Positions 53,809-63,981 of a stretch of 64,000 nt of DNA are shown piece after piece. How positions within the stretch are numbered: position 1 is the stretch's first letter; each line of letters begins with the position of its first letter. The notes under the pieces were generated by a model, which saw only the letters and a program-made list of their open reading frames with translations, searched no databases and was not told where the DNA came from. A program made the translations under genes and the position numbers. Where the stretch lies: the NCBI RefSeq assembly GCF_946479275.1, contig NZ_CAMLFE010000003.1, positions 186,001 through 250,000 of the forward strand, read 5' to 3'. Source of the DNA: an uncultured Bartonella sp. Its GTDB lineage: Bacteria > Pseudomonadota > Alphaproteobacteria > Rhizobiales > Rhizobiaceae.

Positions 53809-56688
53809 GTGAAGACAATAGGCAAAACCATTGGCATTTTTATATTCTGGACATTGGGCTTGATCGCCTTGTGCCAGACAGCATTGTCTATTGAACCGGT
53901 CAAAATATCTTCACAGGATACAGCACTTGATCTCTCGCGTGCAGTCGAGATTCACCACATAAAAGGAAACACTTTCCAAACATCGACAGCGGCCGGTCCT
54001 GATGGAATTGTGCGGCGTATAGAAATGCAGGGGAATGGCGATCATGCAGAAAGCGACTGGGCGGTTTTTGCCATTGCCAATCCGACAGACGACCAGATTG
54101 ACAGGCTGATTGTCACTCCACATTATCGCATGGCGGGTTCGGGATTGTTATGGCCCGATCTCGGCTCTGTACGCATACAATCTATCACGCCATCGGAAGG
54201 TTTTGCACTCGACCGCCAATCAAGTGCCGATTCAGATGTTTTCCGCATTACAATCAATCCCGGTGCAGTCGTCACTCTTGTTGCCGAACTCGGTTCACCG
54301 AAATTACCGCAAGTCTATCTTTGGGAACCTGAAGCCTATAAGGATACCATCAATTCCTACACGCTCTATCACGGTATATTGCTCGGCATTTCCGGTCTTC
54401 TTGCACTTCTTTTGAGTGTTCTTTTTGTCGTACGCGGAACGGGGCTTTTCCCGGCAACAGCAGCAGTGGCTTGGTCGGTACTTGCATATATCGGTATCGA
54501 TTTCAATTTTCTTAATAAATTGTTCGTCATTTCGGCCGAAACCGAACCTATCTGGCGCGCGGCAACAGAAGTGGCTCTTGCAGCATCGCTTTTCATTTTT
54601 CTTTTTACCTATCTCCACCTCAATCGCTGGCATTACCATTTCAGCTATGGCGCAGCAGCATGGATTATCGCTCTTTGTGCCCTTGGCGCCTTCGCAATTT
54701 ATGACCCGACGCGTGCTGCTGGCATAGCACGGCTTTCCTTTGGTCTTACCGCTCTTCTCGGCGTTGTACTCATCGGTTACCTTTCCATTCGCGGTTACGA
54801 CCGCGCTATTATGCTGATCCCGACATGGCTTCTCATTATCTTCTGGCTATGCGGGGCATATGTGTGTGTGACCGGCAAACTTGATAACGATATTGTTCAA
54901 CCTGCACTAGCAGGCGGTCTGGTTCTCATTGTTCTGCTCATTGCTTTCACGGTTATGCAACACGCTTTTTCAGGCGGCGCATTCCATCAGGGGATATTTT
55001 CCGACCTTGAACGGCAAGCTCTTGCCGTTATGGGGGCTGGCGATATTGTGTGGGACTGGGATGTACGCCGTGACCGTGTGGTCATCAACCCCGATCTTTC
55101 TCTCTACCTCGGATCTACAGCTGGTGAATTGAATGGAACCATCCGCAATTGGGTTGACGCTTTACACAGCGACGATCGCGATCGTTTCCGTGCCATACTC
55201 GATATGATCCTCGACACACGTAAGGGGCGTATCGACCAAACACTGAGACTCCGTTCCGGTGACGGACATTATTACTGGTTCTCACTAAGAGCACGGCCGG
55301 TCATAGGTTCGGACGGAGAAATTGTGCGGGTCGTGGGCACGCTCGTCAATGTAACCGACCACAAAAAAGCCGAAGAGAGATTGTTGCAGGATTCTGTCCA
55401 TGACAACCTGACAGGTCTTCCGAACCAGCAGCTCTTCCTTGATCACTTACAAACTTTTGTAAATCTTGCTGTTGCAGGTCGGCCGATCAGGCCAACTGTA
55501 TTCGTTATCGATTTTGATGGTTTTCGTAATATAAATTATCAATTCGGCATGTCGGTAGGTGACACATTTCTGCTGACAATTGCCCGCCGTCTGGGGCGCC
55601 TTATTACACCTGAAGACACACTTTCGCGCCTCTCGACAGATCGTTTCGCAATCGTCCTCACAAGCCAGACCGATCCTGCAAAAATCGCTGCTTTTGCCGA
55701 CCAGTTACAAAGAACAGTTGCCGCACCAATTCTGTTTTCCGAACGTGAAGTCAAACTTTCTGCTTCGATTGGCCTTATTACCTGGACTGAAGGCAATTCG
55801 AATGCCGAAGATATGTTGAGTGATGCAGAACTTGCGATGATTCACGCCAAAAAATCCGGCGGTAATAAAATCGAACCGTTCCGCCCGAATTTCCGCACAT
55901 TGGGGCTTGAGCGCAACAGCATGGGCAATGATATTCGTTATGCCCTTCAACGCAATGAAATCAAGGTTCTCTATCACCCTGTTCTCGACCTTAATGACGG
56001 CCAAATCGTCGGATTCGAAGCATTGATGGAATGGCACCATCCGCGTCATGGTAACCTTTCAGCCGTTGATTTCATCCATACAGCCGAAAGCGAACACGTG
56101 GTGATGGATCTCGCACGGTTTGCTATGAAAACAGTTGCCGAAGATCTTACCCATATTCAGGACCGTTTCCCGAAGCAATCATTTTTCGTATCTGTCAATA
56201 TACCGAGTGCGGAAATGGTTCATCAGGAATTGATTAACGAGCTTAAAGCAATTCTGATGCGCAATCCTATTAACAAGGGGCGCCTGATGATGGAAATGTC
56301 TGAATCAATTCTGATTGAAAACCCCGAACAGTCTTCCAATTTGTTGGAAAAAATCAAGGCTCTCGGCATCGGCCTTGCGCTTGATAACTTCGGGACCGGC
56401 TATTCTTCACTCGCCTTTCTATTAGGTTATCCGTTCGATATGATCAAACTTGATCGTTCGCTTCTGGAGGTAAATAGCTCGAAAAAAAGGCTGGTATTAA
56501 AATCGATCATCACACTCGCACATGACCTCGATCTCAAAGTAATTGCTGAAGGTGTCGAGAAAGAAAATGAAGCTGTTATGCTGCGCGAAGAAGGCTGTGA
56601 ATTTGTTCAAAGCAATGTATTCACCGAACCTGTCGGCGTCGAAGATCTGATTACACTCGTCATGAAACATCCCAAAGCCGCCGTTTAA
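53809..56688 (+). CDS. Membrane PAS-GGDEF-EAL protein with changed catalytic motifs
   Basis: This cyclic-di-GMP-type signalling protein has 959 residues. It has a signal peptide, a beta-rich periplasmic domain (about 30-170), about seven membrane segments (180-385), a PAS domain (about 400-525), a GGDEF-like domain (540-700) and an EAL domain (715-955). The GGDEF site reads STDRF (609-613), so it is not a cyclase. The EAL domain keeps E737 (FEALMEW), the EMSES Glu, the IKLDRS Lys and the IAEGVE Glu. The metal motif is LDNFGTG with N860 where a second Asp is normal. Phosphodiesterase activity is therefore doubtful. The start is GTG 53809 behind GAGG. It may act as a sensor or receptor (inference). 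Confidence 0.88.
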   Translation: MKTIGKTIGIFIFWTLGLIALCQTALSIEPVKISSQDTALDLSRAVEIHHIKGNTFQTSTAAGPDGIVRRIEMQGNGDHAESDWAVFAIANPTDDQIDRLIVTPHYRMAGSGLLWPDLGSVRIQSITPSEGFALDRQSSADSDVFRITINPGAVVTLVAELGSPKLPQVYLWEPEAYKDTINSYTLYHGILLGISGLLALLLSVLFVVRGTGLFPATAAVAWSVLAYIGIDFNFLNKLFVISAETEPIWRAATEVALAASLFIFLFTYLHLNRWHYHFSYGAAAWIIALCALGAFAIYDPTRAAGIARLSFGLTALLGVVLIGYLSIRGYDRAIMLIPTWLLIIFWLCGAYVCVTGKLDNDIVQPALAGGLVLIVLLIAFTVMQHAFSGGAFHQGIFSDLERQALAVMGAGDIVWDWDVRRDRVVINPDLSLYLGSTAGELNGTIRNWVDALHSDDRDRFRAILDMILDTRKGRIDQTLRLRSGDGHYYWFSLRARPVIGSDGEIVRVVGTLVNVTDHKKAEERLLQDSVHDNLTGLPNQQLFLDHLQTFVNLAVAGRPIRPTVFVIDFDGFRNINYQFGMSVGDTFLLTIARRLGRLITPEDTLSRLSTDRFAIVLTSQTDPAKIAAFADQLQRTVAAPILFSEREVKLSASIGLITWTEGNSNAEDMLSDAELAMIHAKKSGGNKIEPFRPNFRTLGLERNSMGNDIRYALQRNEIKVLYHPVLDLNDGQIVGFEALMEWHHPRHGNLSAVDFIHTAESEHVVMDLARFAMKTVAEDLTHIQDRFPKQSFFVSVNIPSAEMVHQELINELKAILMRNPINKGRLMMEMSESILIENPEQSSNLLEKIKALGIGLALDNFGTGYSSLAFLLGYPFDMIKLDRSLLEVNSSKKRLVLKSIITLAHDLDLKVIAEGVEKENEAVMLREEGCEFVQSNVFTEPVGVEDLITLVMKHPKAAV

Positions 56689-56885
56689 AATATTATCAAA
56701 TGGATATCCGGTTTCTCCTGTTATCGGACAGCGTCGATAACAGCGCTTATTATTTTGATAACGCTTACGCTTATTGATTGAATGAAACGTCGGCCTGATG
56801 GAGAATTGCAATAAACGCTTACATCTCAGCTTCGCGTCGCCATGATAATCGATAAAAGTACAAACGATTGAAATGACATGTTTTT

Positions 56886-57488
56886 TCAAGCGTGACCGGC
56901 TTGACCAATAAGAAATGTCGGATCAATGCCCATTTTCTTCAGGCTTTGTTCATATTGATGGTCAAAATCCTGAGCAAACAGAAAATCCGCATCAACGGGG
57001 CTCGTTAGCCAGCCATTTGCAGCGATTTCGGCTTCGAGTTGCCCACCTGCCCAGCCTGCGTAACCGAGCGCAATTATAGCGTGCTGTGGTCCTTTCCCGA
57101 CGCTCATTGCCTTCAAGACATCAGTTGTCGAAGTAAGACAAATATCTCTGGTAACAGGTATCGTCGTCCGGCAGGCATAATCATCGGTATGAAGGACAAA
57201 ACCGCGCGAACGATCAACCGGCCCGCCATTTCTCACAGGAAAAAGCTTTATCGGCTCGGGCAAATGGATGGCTTGGGCGGCATTGATTATTCCAAGTTGC
57301 AACAGCAAATCCGGAAACTTCAAATCCTGACGCCGGTTCAGCATAATGCCCATTGCCCCCTCGTCCGAGTGGGCACAGATATAGATAACCGCGTGTGCAA
57401 AACGTTCATCCCCCATGCCGGGCATTGCTATAAGCAGATGACCATTCAAAAAGCCGTCGCGTTTTTTCATTGTGCTAATTTTATCCAT
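56886..57488 (-). CDS. UPF0301 (YqgE/AlgH) family protein
   Basis: This cytoplasmic protein of 200 residues has the conserved start [15 protein letters not shown], then [25 protein letters not shown] and the C-terminal [19 protein letters not shown]. YqgE family members have no settled biochemical function; AlgH influences virulence and alginate genes in Pseudomonas. It is divergent from the DsbD-alpha-like gene, 99 bases away, and convergent to the EAL protein gene. Confidence 0.9.
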   Translation of the reverse strand: MDKISTMKKRDGFLNGHLLIAMPGMGDERFAHAVIYICAHSDEGAMGIMLNRRQDLKFPDLLLQLGIINAAQAIHLPEPIKLFPVRNGGPVDRSRGFVLHTDDYACRTTIPVTRDICLTSTTDVLKAMSVGKGPQHAIIALGYAGWAGGQLEAEIAANGWLTSPVDADFLFAQDFDHQYEQSLKKMGIDPTFLIGQAGHA

Positions 57489-57587
57489 AATTTAAAAGTA
57501 ATCGTGTATTGATGAGTTGCAAGGAAAAAGTGAATTTTTTCGTCAAAAGTCTTAAACAAAATGATATTTTAACGGAAGCTGAAACAG

Positions 57588-58430
57588 TTGTACCAGTTTT
57601 TTAAGCTCATAGCCGTTTTGATTTTCCTTGTGCTTGCATGTTTTGTCGGCTTTGGTCAAACGCCAGTCGTTGCCCAAACGCCCGCCTTTACCAAAACAAA
57701 TGACACTTCAACGCTATTGGCAACGCCATGGCATGAGTTCGAGGGGGGACGGGTGCGCCTCGCATTACAGCCTATTGCCGAAAAGGGGCGTCTGCGTGGT
57801 GTTATAGAAGTCAACCTGAAGCCGGATTGGAAAACCTATTGGAAAAATCCCGGAAATTCGGGGATGGCGCCTTCTTTCGATTTTTCTCCCCCTTCAAGCT
57901 ACGAGATTATGTATCCTGTACCTCATCTCTTCAAAGATGGCAGTGACTGGTCGATCGGCTATAAAAACAGCGTTCTATTGCCTTTCACGGTTGAAAAAGC
58001 CGACAATGGCGAAAGCTTGAAAGGTCAACTTACAATCGGCTTATGTAAAGAAATATGCATGCCTCTTGATATCCCGTTCGACTTTTCCGACCAGAATGCC
58101 AATACCGCTCTTTCAAGCTCGCTTCTTACAATGGCGGAAGAAAAACTACCGGAAACGACTCCCGAAAATATTGTTATTCGCGCCAGTAACAACGAGAACA
58201 TACTTAACGTTACGATTACCCACCAAAATGGACAAAACATATCGGCACTTTTTCTTGATGGAAAGACAGATGAAATCGGTCCGGCTGAAATTATCAAAAA
58301 CAGCCGGAATGAAACTGTTTTTGCGGCACCGATCATTGCAAAAAACAGCAAAGGCCCTTTGACGATCTCTTATATCGTCGAAGCAAAACCCGCTTCTTTC
58401 ACCGGCATGTTGACGTCACAAAGCAAATAA
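57588..58430 (+). CDS. DsbD-alpha-like secreted protein
   Basis: This 280-residue exported protein has a signal peptide (about 1-30, cleavage near VAQ) and a DsbD N-terminal-like domain. Its features are DWKTYWKNPGNSG and FKDGSDWSIGYKNSVLLPF, with the redox pair C-x3-C in LCKEICMPLD. The membrane and thioredoxin parts of full DsbD are absent, so it may receive electrons from another carrier or stand as a substrate-binding domain. The only start with an upstream ribosome-like site (GGAAG, nine bases) is TTG 57588, which starts at the signal peptide. It ends five bases from convergent rnhA. Confidence 0.85.
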   Translation: MYQFFKLIAVLIFLVLACFVGFGQTPVVAQTPAFTKTNDTSTLLATPWHEFEGGRVRLALQPIAEKGRLRGVIEVNLKPDWKTYWKNPGNSGMAPSFDFSPPSSYEIMYPVPHLFKDGSDWSIGYKNSVLLPFTVEKADNGESLKGQLTIGLCKEICMPLDIPFDFSDQNANTALSSSLLTMAEEKLPETTPENIVIRASNNENILNVTITHQNGQNISALFLDGKTDEIGPAEIIKNSRNETVFAAPIIAKNSKGPLTISYIVEAKPASFTGMLTSQSK

Positions 58431-58434
58431 ATCG

Positions 58435-58869
58435 TTAGCGGTTTTCATCAACGCCTTTACGGGCAAGCTCGTCACAGCGTTCGTTTTCAGGATGACCGGC
58501 ATGTCCTTTGACCCAATGCCAGTTCACGTTATGGCGTGTGCGAGCCAAATCAAGTTTGTGCCAAAGGTCGGCATTTTTGACAGGCTTTCTCGCAGACGTT
58601 TTCCAGTCTTTCGCCTTCCAGCCTTCAATCCAGGTTGAAATCCCATCCCGCACGTAAACAGAGTCAGTGTAAAGATCAACGTTACATGGTTCTTTTAAAG
58701 CATCGAGCGCATTGATTGCCGCCGTCAATTCCATACGATTATTGGTGGTATCGGGTTCCCCGCCGTAAAGTTCTTTTGTAACGCCGTTCCAACGCAATAG
58801 CACCCCCCAACCTCCCGGTCCGGGATTGCCGGAACAAGCGCCATCAGTGAATATTTCGACCTGTTTCAA
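58435..58869 (-). CDS. rnhA: Ribonuclease HI
   Basis: This enzyme of 144 residues degrades RNA in RNA-DNA hybrids. The four catalytic acids are D9 ([16 protein letters not shown]), E47 ([10 protein letters not shown]), D69 (LYTDSVYV) and D133 (NERCDELAR). The length is normal, with the basic handle region [16 protein letters not shown]. It is 15 bases downstream of thrB and is the last gene of the ispH-thrB-rnhA run. Confidence 0.96.
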   Translation of the reverse strand: MKQVEIFTDGACSGNPGPGGWGVLLRWNGVTKELYGGEPDTTNNRMELTAAINALDALKEPCNVDLYTDSVYVRDGISTWIEGWKAKDWKTSARKPVKNADLWHKLDLARTRHNVNWHWVKGHAGHPENERCDELARKGVDENR

Positions 58870-58884
58870 GGGACCGTCCGCGTT

Positions 58885-59844
58885 CTAGAGCCCGATTTCA
58901 GATGGTTTATTGACGTCTCTAAAAAAATTCAATTTCCGCCAATATTCGAGTGGATCCTTTTTCACAACCAGACTGTTTGAAGGCGTATTGAACCAATCAT
59001 AAAGGCGCGTGAGGAAAAATCTGATTGCTGCTCCACGGGCAAGAACCAGTATATTGTCAATCTCGTTTTGTTGAAGCGGACGGACAGCGCAATAGGCTTT
59101 GAGCAGCGCCTCGCTTTTGGTCACATTATAAGAATAATCCCGTTCAAAGCACCATGCATTGAGGGCAATGACAAGATCATAGCTGAGCATATCTGTGCAT
59201 GCGAAATAGAAATCTATGATGCCTGACATATGATCGTTCAGGAAAAAAACATTATCATTGAAGAAATCGGCATGGATAACGCCTTGGGGCAAATTATCAG
59301 GCCAGTTGCTTTCGAGATAGTCGAGTTCCCTGTCAATCTCTTTAACTAGCCCGGATGCCAATTCTTCTGCCCGTCCGCGGCTTAAATTCCATAAAGGTCG
59401 CCAGGCGTCGATCGACAGGCTATTTTTCCGTTTAAGAGGAAAGTCGAGACCTGCGAGATGCATTTTTGCCATGCCTTTTCCGACTTCTCGGCAATGCTCG
59501 ACATTAGGCTTTCTGAGCCAAACACCTTCAAGAAAAGAAACGATTATAGCGGGCCTCCCCACAAGCTCGCCGATCATTTTTCCATCCTTGCGTTTGATGG
59601 GGTGTGGACACGAAATTCCTTTCAGTGCCAGATGGTTCATCAATTCAAGGTAAAACGGCAGATCCTCTTTATTGACACGCTTTTCAAACAAAGTGAGGAT
59701 GAAACGTCCTGCTTCTGTATGGAGCATGAAGTTCGAGTTCTCGACACCTTCGGCAATACCTCTATAAGATTGTAGTGCGCCGATTGAATAATCGTTCAGA
59801 AAGCTTGTTAATTCATCTTCGTTGATATCGGTATAAACAGCCAT
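58885..59844 (-). CDS. thrB: Homoserine kinase ThrB (aminoglycoside phosphotransferase fold)
   Basis: This kinase of 319 residues phosphorylates homoserine in threonine synthesis. It is the APH-fold type common in alphaproteobacteria rather than the GHMP type. Catalytic HADFFNDN and metal-binding [10 protein letters not shown] are visible, and the N-terminal [18 protein letters not shown] is typical. ATG 59844 is used; a GTG four codons earlier has a weaker context. It lies 33 bases after ispH and 15 before rnhA in one operon, as in relatives. Confidence 0.94.
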   Translation of the reverse strand: MAVYTDINEDELTSFLNDYSIGALQSYRGIAEGVENSNFMLHTEAGRFILTLFEKRVNKEDLPFYLELMNHLALKGISCPHPIKRKDGKMIGELVGRPAIIVSFLEGVWLRKPNVEHCREVGKGMAKMHLAGLDFPLKRKNSLSIDAWRPLWNLSRGRAEELASGLVKEIDRELDYLESNWPDNLPQGVIHADFFNDNVFFLNDHMSGIIDFYFACTDMLSYDLVIALNAWCFERDYSYNVTKSEALLKAYCAVRPLQQNEIDNILVLARGAAIRFFLTRLYDWFNTPSNSLVVKKDPLEYWRKLNFFRDVNKPSEIGL

Positions 59845-59877
59845 TATTTGCCCCACACGAGCAAGCTCATGTTTTCT

Positions 59878-60897
59878 TTACTTGTCTTTATCGGGAATAC
59901 CCTTGCCGTTGACAAATTCCATATCTTCCGGCGTCAACACAACTTCCCGCAATTCCCTGTTGACCAAAAAGGTTTCATTTTCAACCGCAGTCTCGGCAAT
60001 TTCTATAGTCACGTCATAGCGTTTTCTGAATGCCGCAATGATTTCATCAACAATTATTTCCGGTGCCGAGGCGCCGGCGGAAAGGCTCACCGTGTGGACA
60101 TTATTCAAATGGGCAAAATCTATTTCCGCCGCACGTTGAACAAGTAGTGACCGCTTGGCACCAAAGCGCTCGGCAACTTCGACCAAACGACGGGAATTCG
60201 ATGAGTTCGGAGCACCAACAATCAAAAATAGATCACTGCCCGGAGCTGCCGCCCTCACCGCTTCCTGACGATTGGTCGTCGCATAACAAATCGACTCTGC
60301 AGCCGGTGGTTCAATATCGGGAAAACGGCGTTTCAACACTTCGATGATTTCAGCTGTGTCTTCAACAGACAACGTCGTCTGGCTAACAAAACCCAATTTT
60401 TGGCCGGGTAATGGCTGGTAATTTTCAGCATCCTCGACATTTTCAATCAAACTTACGGTACCGGCGTCTACCTGCCCCATTGTTCCGATAACTTCGGGAT
60501 GACCGGAATGGCCGATCAGAATGACATGACGCCCGTTGCGCTGATGACGCATAGCCTGTTTATGAACTTTTGACACCAACGGACAAGTCGCATCAAGATA
60601 AAAAAGATTTTGCAAACGCGCTTCTTCAGGCACCGATTTTGGAACACCGTGGGCCGAAAAAATCACCGGTTGGTTGTGGTGTTCGGCCGGTATCTCGTCA
60701 AGTTCTTCGACAAAAATTGCACCGCGTGCCTGTAGCCCTTCAACCACATAGCGGTTATGGACGATCTCGTGACGCACATAGACGGGCGCACCATATTTTT
60801 TCAATGCAAGAATGACAATCTGTATCGCCCTGTCAACTCCGGCGCAAAAACCGCGTGGCCCGCAAAGGCGAATTGTTAATGGAGGTTTTGATGTCAT
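59878..60897 (-). CDS. ispH: 4-hydroxy-3-methylbut-2-enyl diphosphate reductase
   Basis: This Fe-S enzyme of 339 residues is the last step of the MEP isoprenoid pathway. Cluster cysteines are C18 (GPRGFCAGV), C105 (LDATCPLV) and C204 (ESICYATTNRQ). Active-site VRHEIVHNRYVV and IFSAHGVP are visible, as is the C-terminal SAGASAPE. In relatives the cox assembly genes ctaG, subunit III and SURF1 lie between coxF and this gene; here only 27 bases separate it from coxF. Confidence 0.96.
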   Translation of the reverse strand: MTSKPPLTIRLCGPRGFCAGVDRAIQIVILALKKYGAPVYVRHEIVHNRYVVEGLQARGAIFVEELDEIPAEHHNQPVIFSAHGVPKSVPEEARLQNLFYLDATCPLVSKVHKQAMRHQRNGRHVILIGHSGHPEVIGTMGQVDAGTVSLIENVEDAENYQPLPGQKLGFVSQTTLSVEDTAEIIEVLKRRFPDIEPPAAESICYATTNRQEAVRAAAPGSDLFLIVGAPNSSNSRRLVEVAERFGAKRSLLVQRAAEIDFAHLNNVHTVSLSAGASAPEIIVDEIIAAFRKRYDVTIEIAETAVENETFLVNRELREVVLTPEDMEFVNGKGIPDKDK

Positions 60898-60924
60898 AAT
60901 ATTTCCTTGGGTGAACCCGTTATT

Positions 60925-61077
60925 TCAGGCACCCACATGCGCCATCGTGGCCGCATATACAAGAAGAACAAAAAGAAAAAGTGCAATAGCAAGGCCTTTT
61001 GCCCGATGACGCTGAGCTTTTTTCTGAATTTCTGTAAGTTCGATTTGATCGAGATGCTTTTGCCCGTCCATATTCAT
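60925..61077 (-). CDS. CoxF-like small membrane protein
   Basis: This 50-residue protein has a charged N-terminal part ([19 protein letters not shown]) and one membrane helix ([21 protein letters not shown]). It matches the size, charge and position of CoxF, a small protein between ctaB and ctaG in alphaproteobacterial cox operons. The ATG overlaps the ctaB stop by 4 bases (ATGA). The longer frame in the same register is a shadow of ctaB. Its function in relatives is unclear, perhaps oxidase assembly. Confidence 0.8.
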   Translation of the reverse strand: MNMDGQKHLDQIELTEIQKKAQRHRAKGLAIALFLFVLLVYAATMAHVGA

Positions 61078-62018
61078 GCTCCCAGATAGCCCATGAGGCG
61101 AGTAGTCAGCGATTCTATAAGCAACACCGCAAACAAAGCTGCGAGATAAAAGAGCGAGAAGAAAAACAGTTTCTTCGCACGTGCTACAGTTTCTTCGCGA
61201 TTTTCCGTCTTCCAAAGTTGGTAGGAATGATAGACAAAGATAACACCCAAAATCGTTGACAAAACACCGTAAGTTATACCGGCAAAGCCGATAAAATAGG
61301 GTGCAATTCCGCATAGTGCCATCAAAATTGCATAAACGAAAATCTGGTTTTTCGTCGATCGTTCGCCTTTTACATTCGGCATCATCGGAATATGGGCAGC
61401 CCCATAATCGGTCGTAACAAAAAGCGACAGGGCCCAGAAATGCGGAGGGGTCCACATAAATATAATGAGAAAGAGCACAACGCTTTCAATGCTGATTGTA
61501 CCGGTTGCCGCCGCCCAGCCGATCATCGGAGGAAATGCACCAGCAGCACCGCCGATAACGATATTTTGCGGCGTAGAGCGTTTAAGCCACATGGTGTAGA
61601 TCACAACATAAAAGAATATTGTAAAAGCAAGAAATGCGGCCGAAAACCAGTTGATGAAAATGCCCATTGTAAGCACTGACAATGCCGACAATACGAGACC
61701 GAAAACCAGCACTTCACCGCCCGTTAACTTGCCAGCCGGTATAGGACGTTTTTTGGTGCGTTTCATGATGGCATCAATATCGGCATCATACCACATATTC
61801 AAAGCGCCCGACGCCCCGCCACCAACGGCAATGCATAGAATTGCCAGAAAGCCGAGAACGGGATTGATCGGATTAGGTGCAACCATCATGCCGACAAGCG
61901 CAGTGAACACCACCAGAGACATAACCCGCGGCTTCAAAAGAATTATATAGTCGTTCGCATCGGCTTCCGATGGGCCAACCAAATGTGGTTTTTGCGATGC
62001 TTGCTTTAATATAGACAT
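61074..62018 (-). CDS. ctaB: Protoheme IX farnesyltransferase (heme O synthase)
   Basis: This membrane enzyme of 314 residues is a UbiA-type prenyltransferase that turns heme B into heme O for oxidases. Nine membrane segments are visible. Catalytic Asp-rich motifs are [19 protein letters not shown] and [14 protein letters not shown] with [10 protein letters not shown]. It belongs to the cox operon. With the neighbouring CtaD-like protein unlikely to act as an oxidase, its heme O may instead serve a quinol oxidase elsewhere (inference). Confidence 0.95.
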   Translation of the reverse strand: MSILKQASQKPHLVGPSEADANDYIILLKPRVMSLVVFTALVGMMVAPNPINPVLGFLAILCIAVGGGASGALNMWYDADIDAIMKRTKKRPIPAGKLTGGEVLVFGLVLSALSVLTMGIFINWFSAAFLAFTIFFYVVIYTMWLKRSTPQNIVIGGAAGAFPPMIGWAAATGTISIESVVLFLIIFMWTPPHFWALSLFVTTDYGAAHIPMMPNVKGERSTKNQIFVYAILMALCGIAPYFIGFAGITYGVLSTILGVIFVYHSYQLWKTENREETVARAKKLFFFSLFYLAALFAVLLIESLTTRLMGYLGA

Positions 62019-62502
62019 ATATAACCCGTTCTTTTAAAGGCACCTTTTAAAACGGTAACTTCTTGGCGTTCACCTGACAAAACCTGTTTAAAAAGGTTAA
62101 AACAACCCCGACTATAGAAGCGATTTTAACAACAAAACGCAACTATTAATTTCTTTTTTAAGGAAGCAATATCAATTTCTTGAAGATCAAACAAACTTCA
62201 AGCACGTTGTTTGCGGCGGTCAATTCAATGGCAATAGCACAAAAAATTTTCCGCTAATTTTTTATACACTATTCCAATTTCGAATATAAATTTTTGAAAA
62301 ATATACAAACTCAAAATTAAAAATCCGATTGTGGAACAGCTAATTAAAACTACACGTCTGATGCAGATTTGCAAGCATGTTTTGTCAGCCTTTCAGAGAC
62401 GTTTCTCCAGTTATAAGGCAATTTGCCCGGCTCATAGTTATTCGGCTCAAACTTAAAAAAATAAACGCGTTAGATTTCAAAAATCCTCAAGCCCAGCACC
62501 CG
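62019..62502. other. Long AT-rich gap between ctaD-like gene and ctaB
   Basis: These 484 bases on the downstream side of the ctaD-like gene are wider than the ctaD-ctaB spacing usual in rhizobial cox operons. The middle (about 62240-62330) is very A/T-rich. I see no coding remnant, terminator hairpin with T-run, or RNA gene. ctaB may have its own promoter here. Confidence 0.4.
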
Positions 62503-63981
62503 TTATTTTGTTACGACAGGCACTTTTTCCCATGCGTCCTTGCTCGGAGGTGACGGCAATTGCCATTCCAACGTCAAAGCACCCTCGCCCCACGGATTGT
62601 CTTCTGCTTTTTGTCTTACGATAAAAGTTTTACAAAGCCCCAATAGAAAAACAATAACCGAAAAGGCTGCAAGAAGTGCTCCGACTGACGAGGACATACC
62701 CAATATCGTCGGGCTAAAAAGAGCATTATCAGTTAATTCATTGAGATGTTGAGGCAGGAAAATAGCGTTAACGCCGACAAACAATGACCAGAAGTGCAAC
62801 CTCGTGATGGCTTTGCTGCAACGATATCCTGTCATTTTCGGCAACCAGTAATACCAACCGGCAAAAATTGCAAAAACAGCACTGAGCGACAGGATGTAAT
62901 GGAAATGGGCAACAAATACTGATTGATCCTTAGGGCTAATGCCGTTGCCGATTGTTACAAGCTGCAATGCTGAAAGTTGCCCCATCAAGACAACAAAGAA
63001 AAACCCCATTGCCCACAACATCGGTGTCTCGAATTTGAAACAACTCTTAACCAATGTCACAAACCAGCTAAAAAGGATAAAACCAGTTGGCAAAATGATA
63101 AAAGGCAGCGAAACCTTGAAATAATGAGCCATGATATCAGGCTTTTCGAATTGGAAAAGATCGTTCATCCAGAGGATGGAACCGATCGTGCCGGTAAATA
63201 CCATAGCCGCAATAACAACGTTTTCCATAAAAAGACGACGCTTGCAGAAGGTTACCAGAATTTCACTGATAATACCGAAAGCCGGCAGGAGCAGCACAAA
63301 TATTTCCGGATGGCTGAAGAACCATACCATCATTGATAAATGTCCGGCATTGCCCGAACCGTTAAAAACAAGTTGCGTCAAAGCAGCAAGCATTGCGGGA
63401 ACCGAAACCAGTCCCAGAAACGACGAGACCAGCACCGCCCAGACAAAAACTGGCAAACGCGAAAGAGTAAGCCCTGGCGCCCGCATTGTAATAATTGTTG
63501 TGATGAAATTGATAAACGTAATAATGAACGAGATCGACCCGATGACGATCGTTGCAAGCATCAATATTTTGACGTTACTTCCGTCGCCGCCTGAAAAAAG
63601 TGCCATGAATCCAAAAAGAATTGTAACGGGTAGCAATAAGAATGCCACCAAATTTGCACGCGGAAATGCAACGTTATGCGTGCCAATCATCAACGGTATA
63701 AACCAGTTGGCAAAACCGCCAATCAGTGCAGGCATAACCATAAAGAAAACCAAAATCAGCGCGTGCGCAGTGCTCATGAATGATAAAAAAGCTGTATCTC
63801 TCGGAAAAATACCGATGAAAAAGGCAAAATCGTTCCCGTTCATATAAAGACGCAAGACAAACGAAAACGCTGCGCCGATGACGCCTGCTACAATTGCGAG
63901 CACCAGATAGAGTGTACCGATTGCTTTGCTATCCAAGTTCGATAACGATGAAAAAAAACTTTTCTTTGCGTATTCAGACAT
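62503..63981 (-). CDS. CuB-less cytochrome c oxidase subunit I homologue
   Basis: This is a 492-residue polytopic homologue of CtaD/CoxA (about 12 membrane segments). The heme-ligand histidines are kept: H73 (STAHALI), H359 and H361 (VAHFHYILS). The active site is changed. HPEVY is HPEIF (H224 kept, Tyr now F228). The CuB pair His-His is N273-D274 (LWMNDLF). The K-channel Lys is I302 (PTGFILFSW). The D-channel Asp is N103 (THNVAFPR). The GWTVYPPL loop and the RR propionate motif are missing. There is no stop or frameshift. The frame stays open to the window edge, so the start (ATG 63981, or TTG 63993 or further upstream) is not certain. It is a likely heme protein without oxygen-reducing activity. 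Confidence 0.85.
   Translation of the reverse strand: MSEYAKKSFFSSLSNLDSKAIGTLYLVLAIVAGVIGAAFSFVLRLYMNGNDFAFFIGIFPRDTAFLSFMSTAHALILVFFMVMPALIGGFANWFIPLMIGTHNVAFPRANLVAFLLLPVTILFGFMALFSGGDGSNVKILMLATIVIGSISFIITFINFITTIITMRAPGLTLSRLPVFVWAVLVSSFLGLVSVPAMLAALTQLVFNGSGNAGHLSMMVWFFSHPEIFVLLLPAFGIISEILVTFCKRRLFMENVVIAAMVFTGTIGSILWMNDLFQFEKPDIMAHYFKVSLPFIILPTGFILFSWFVTLVKSCFKFETPMLWAMGFFFVVLMGQLSALQLVTIGNGISPKDQSVFVAHFHYILSLSAVFAIFAGWYYWLPKMTGYRCSKAITRLHFWSLFVGVNAIFLPQHLNELTDNALFSPTILGMSSSVGALLAAFSVIVFLLGLCKTFIVRQKAEDNPWGEGALTLEWQLPSPPSKDAWEKVPVVTK

Noticed and set aside
60925..61455. A 176-codon minus-strand frame covering coxF and part of ctaB
   Set aside because: Only its last 50 codons look like a protein (CoxF). 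The rest is the ctaB gene read out of frame, and an ATGA overlap at 61074-61077 marks the real start.
62503..63981. Sequencing error or pseudogene as explanation for the odd oxidase subunit
   Set aside because: The frame is uninterrupted, the changes are spread over several independent motifs, and the heme histidines and membrane segments are intact; random errors would break the frame.
62503..63981. Nitric oxide reductase (NorB-type) identity for the oxidase-like gene
   Set aside because: NO reductases keep the three metal-B histidines and have glutamates at set places; here two of the three are Asn and Asp, and the overall match is to CtaD.
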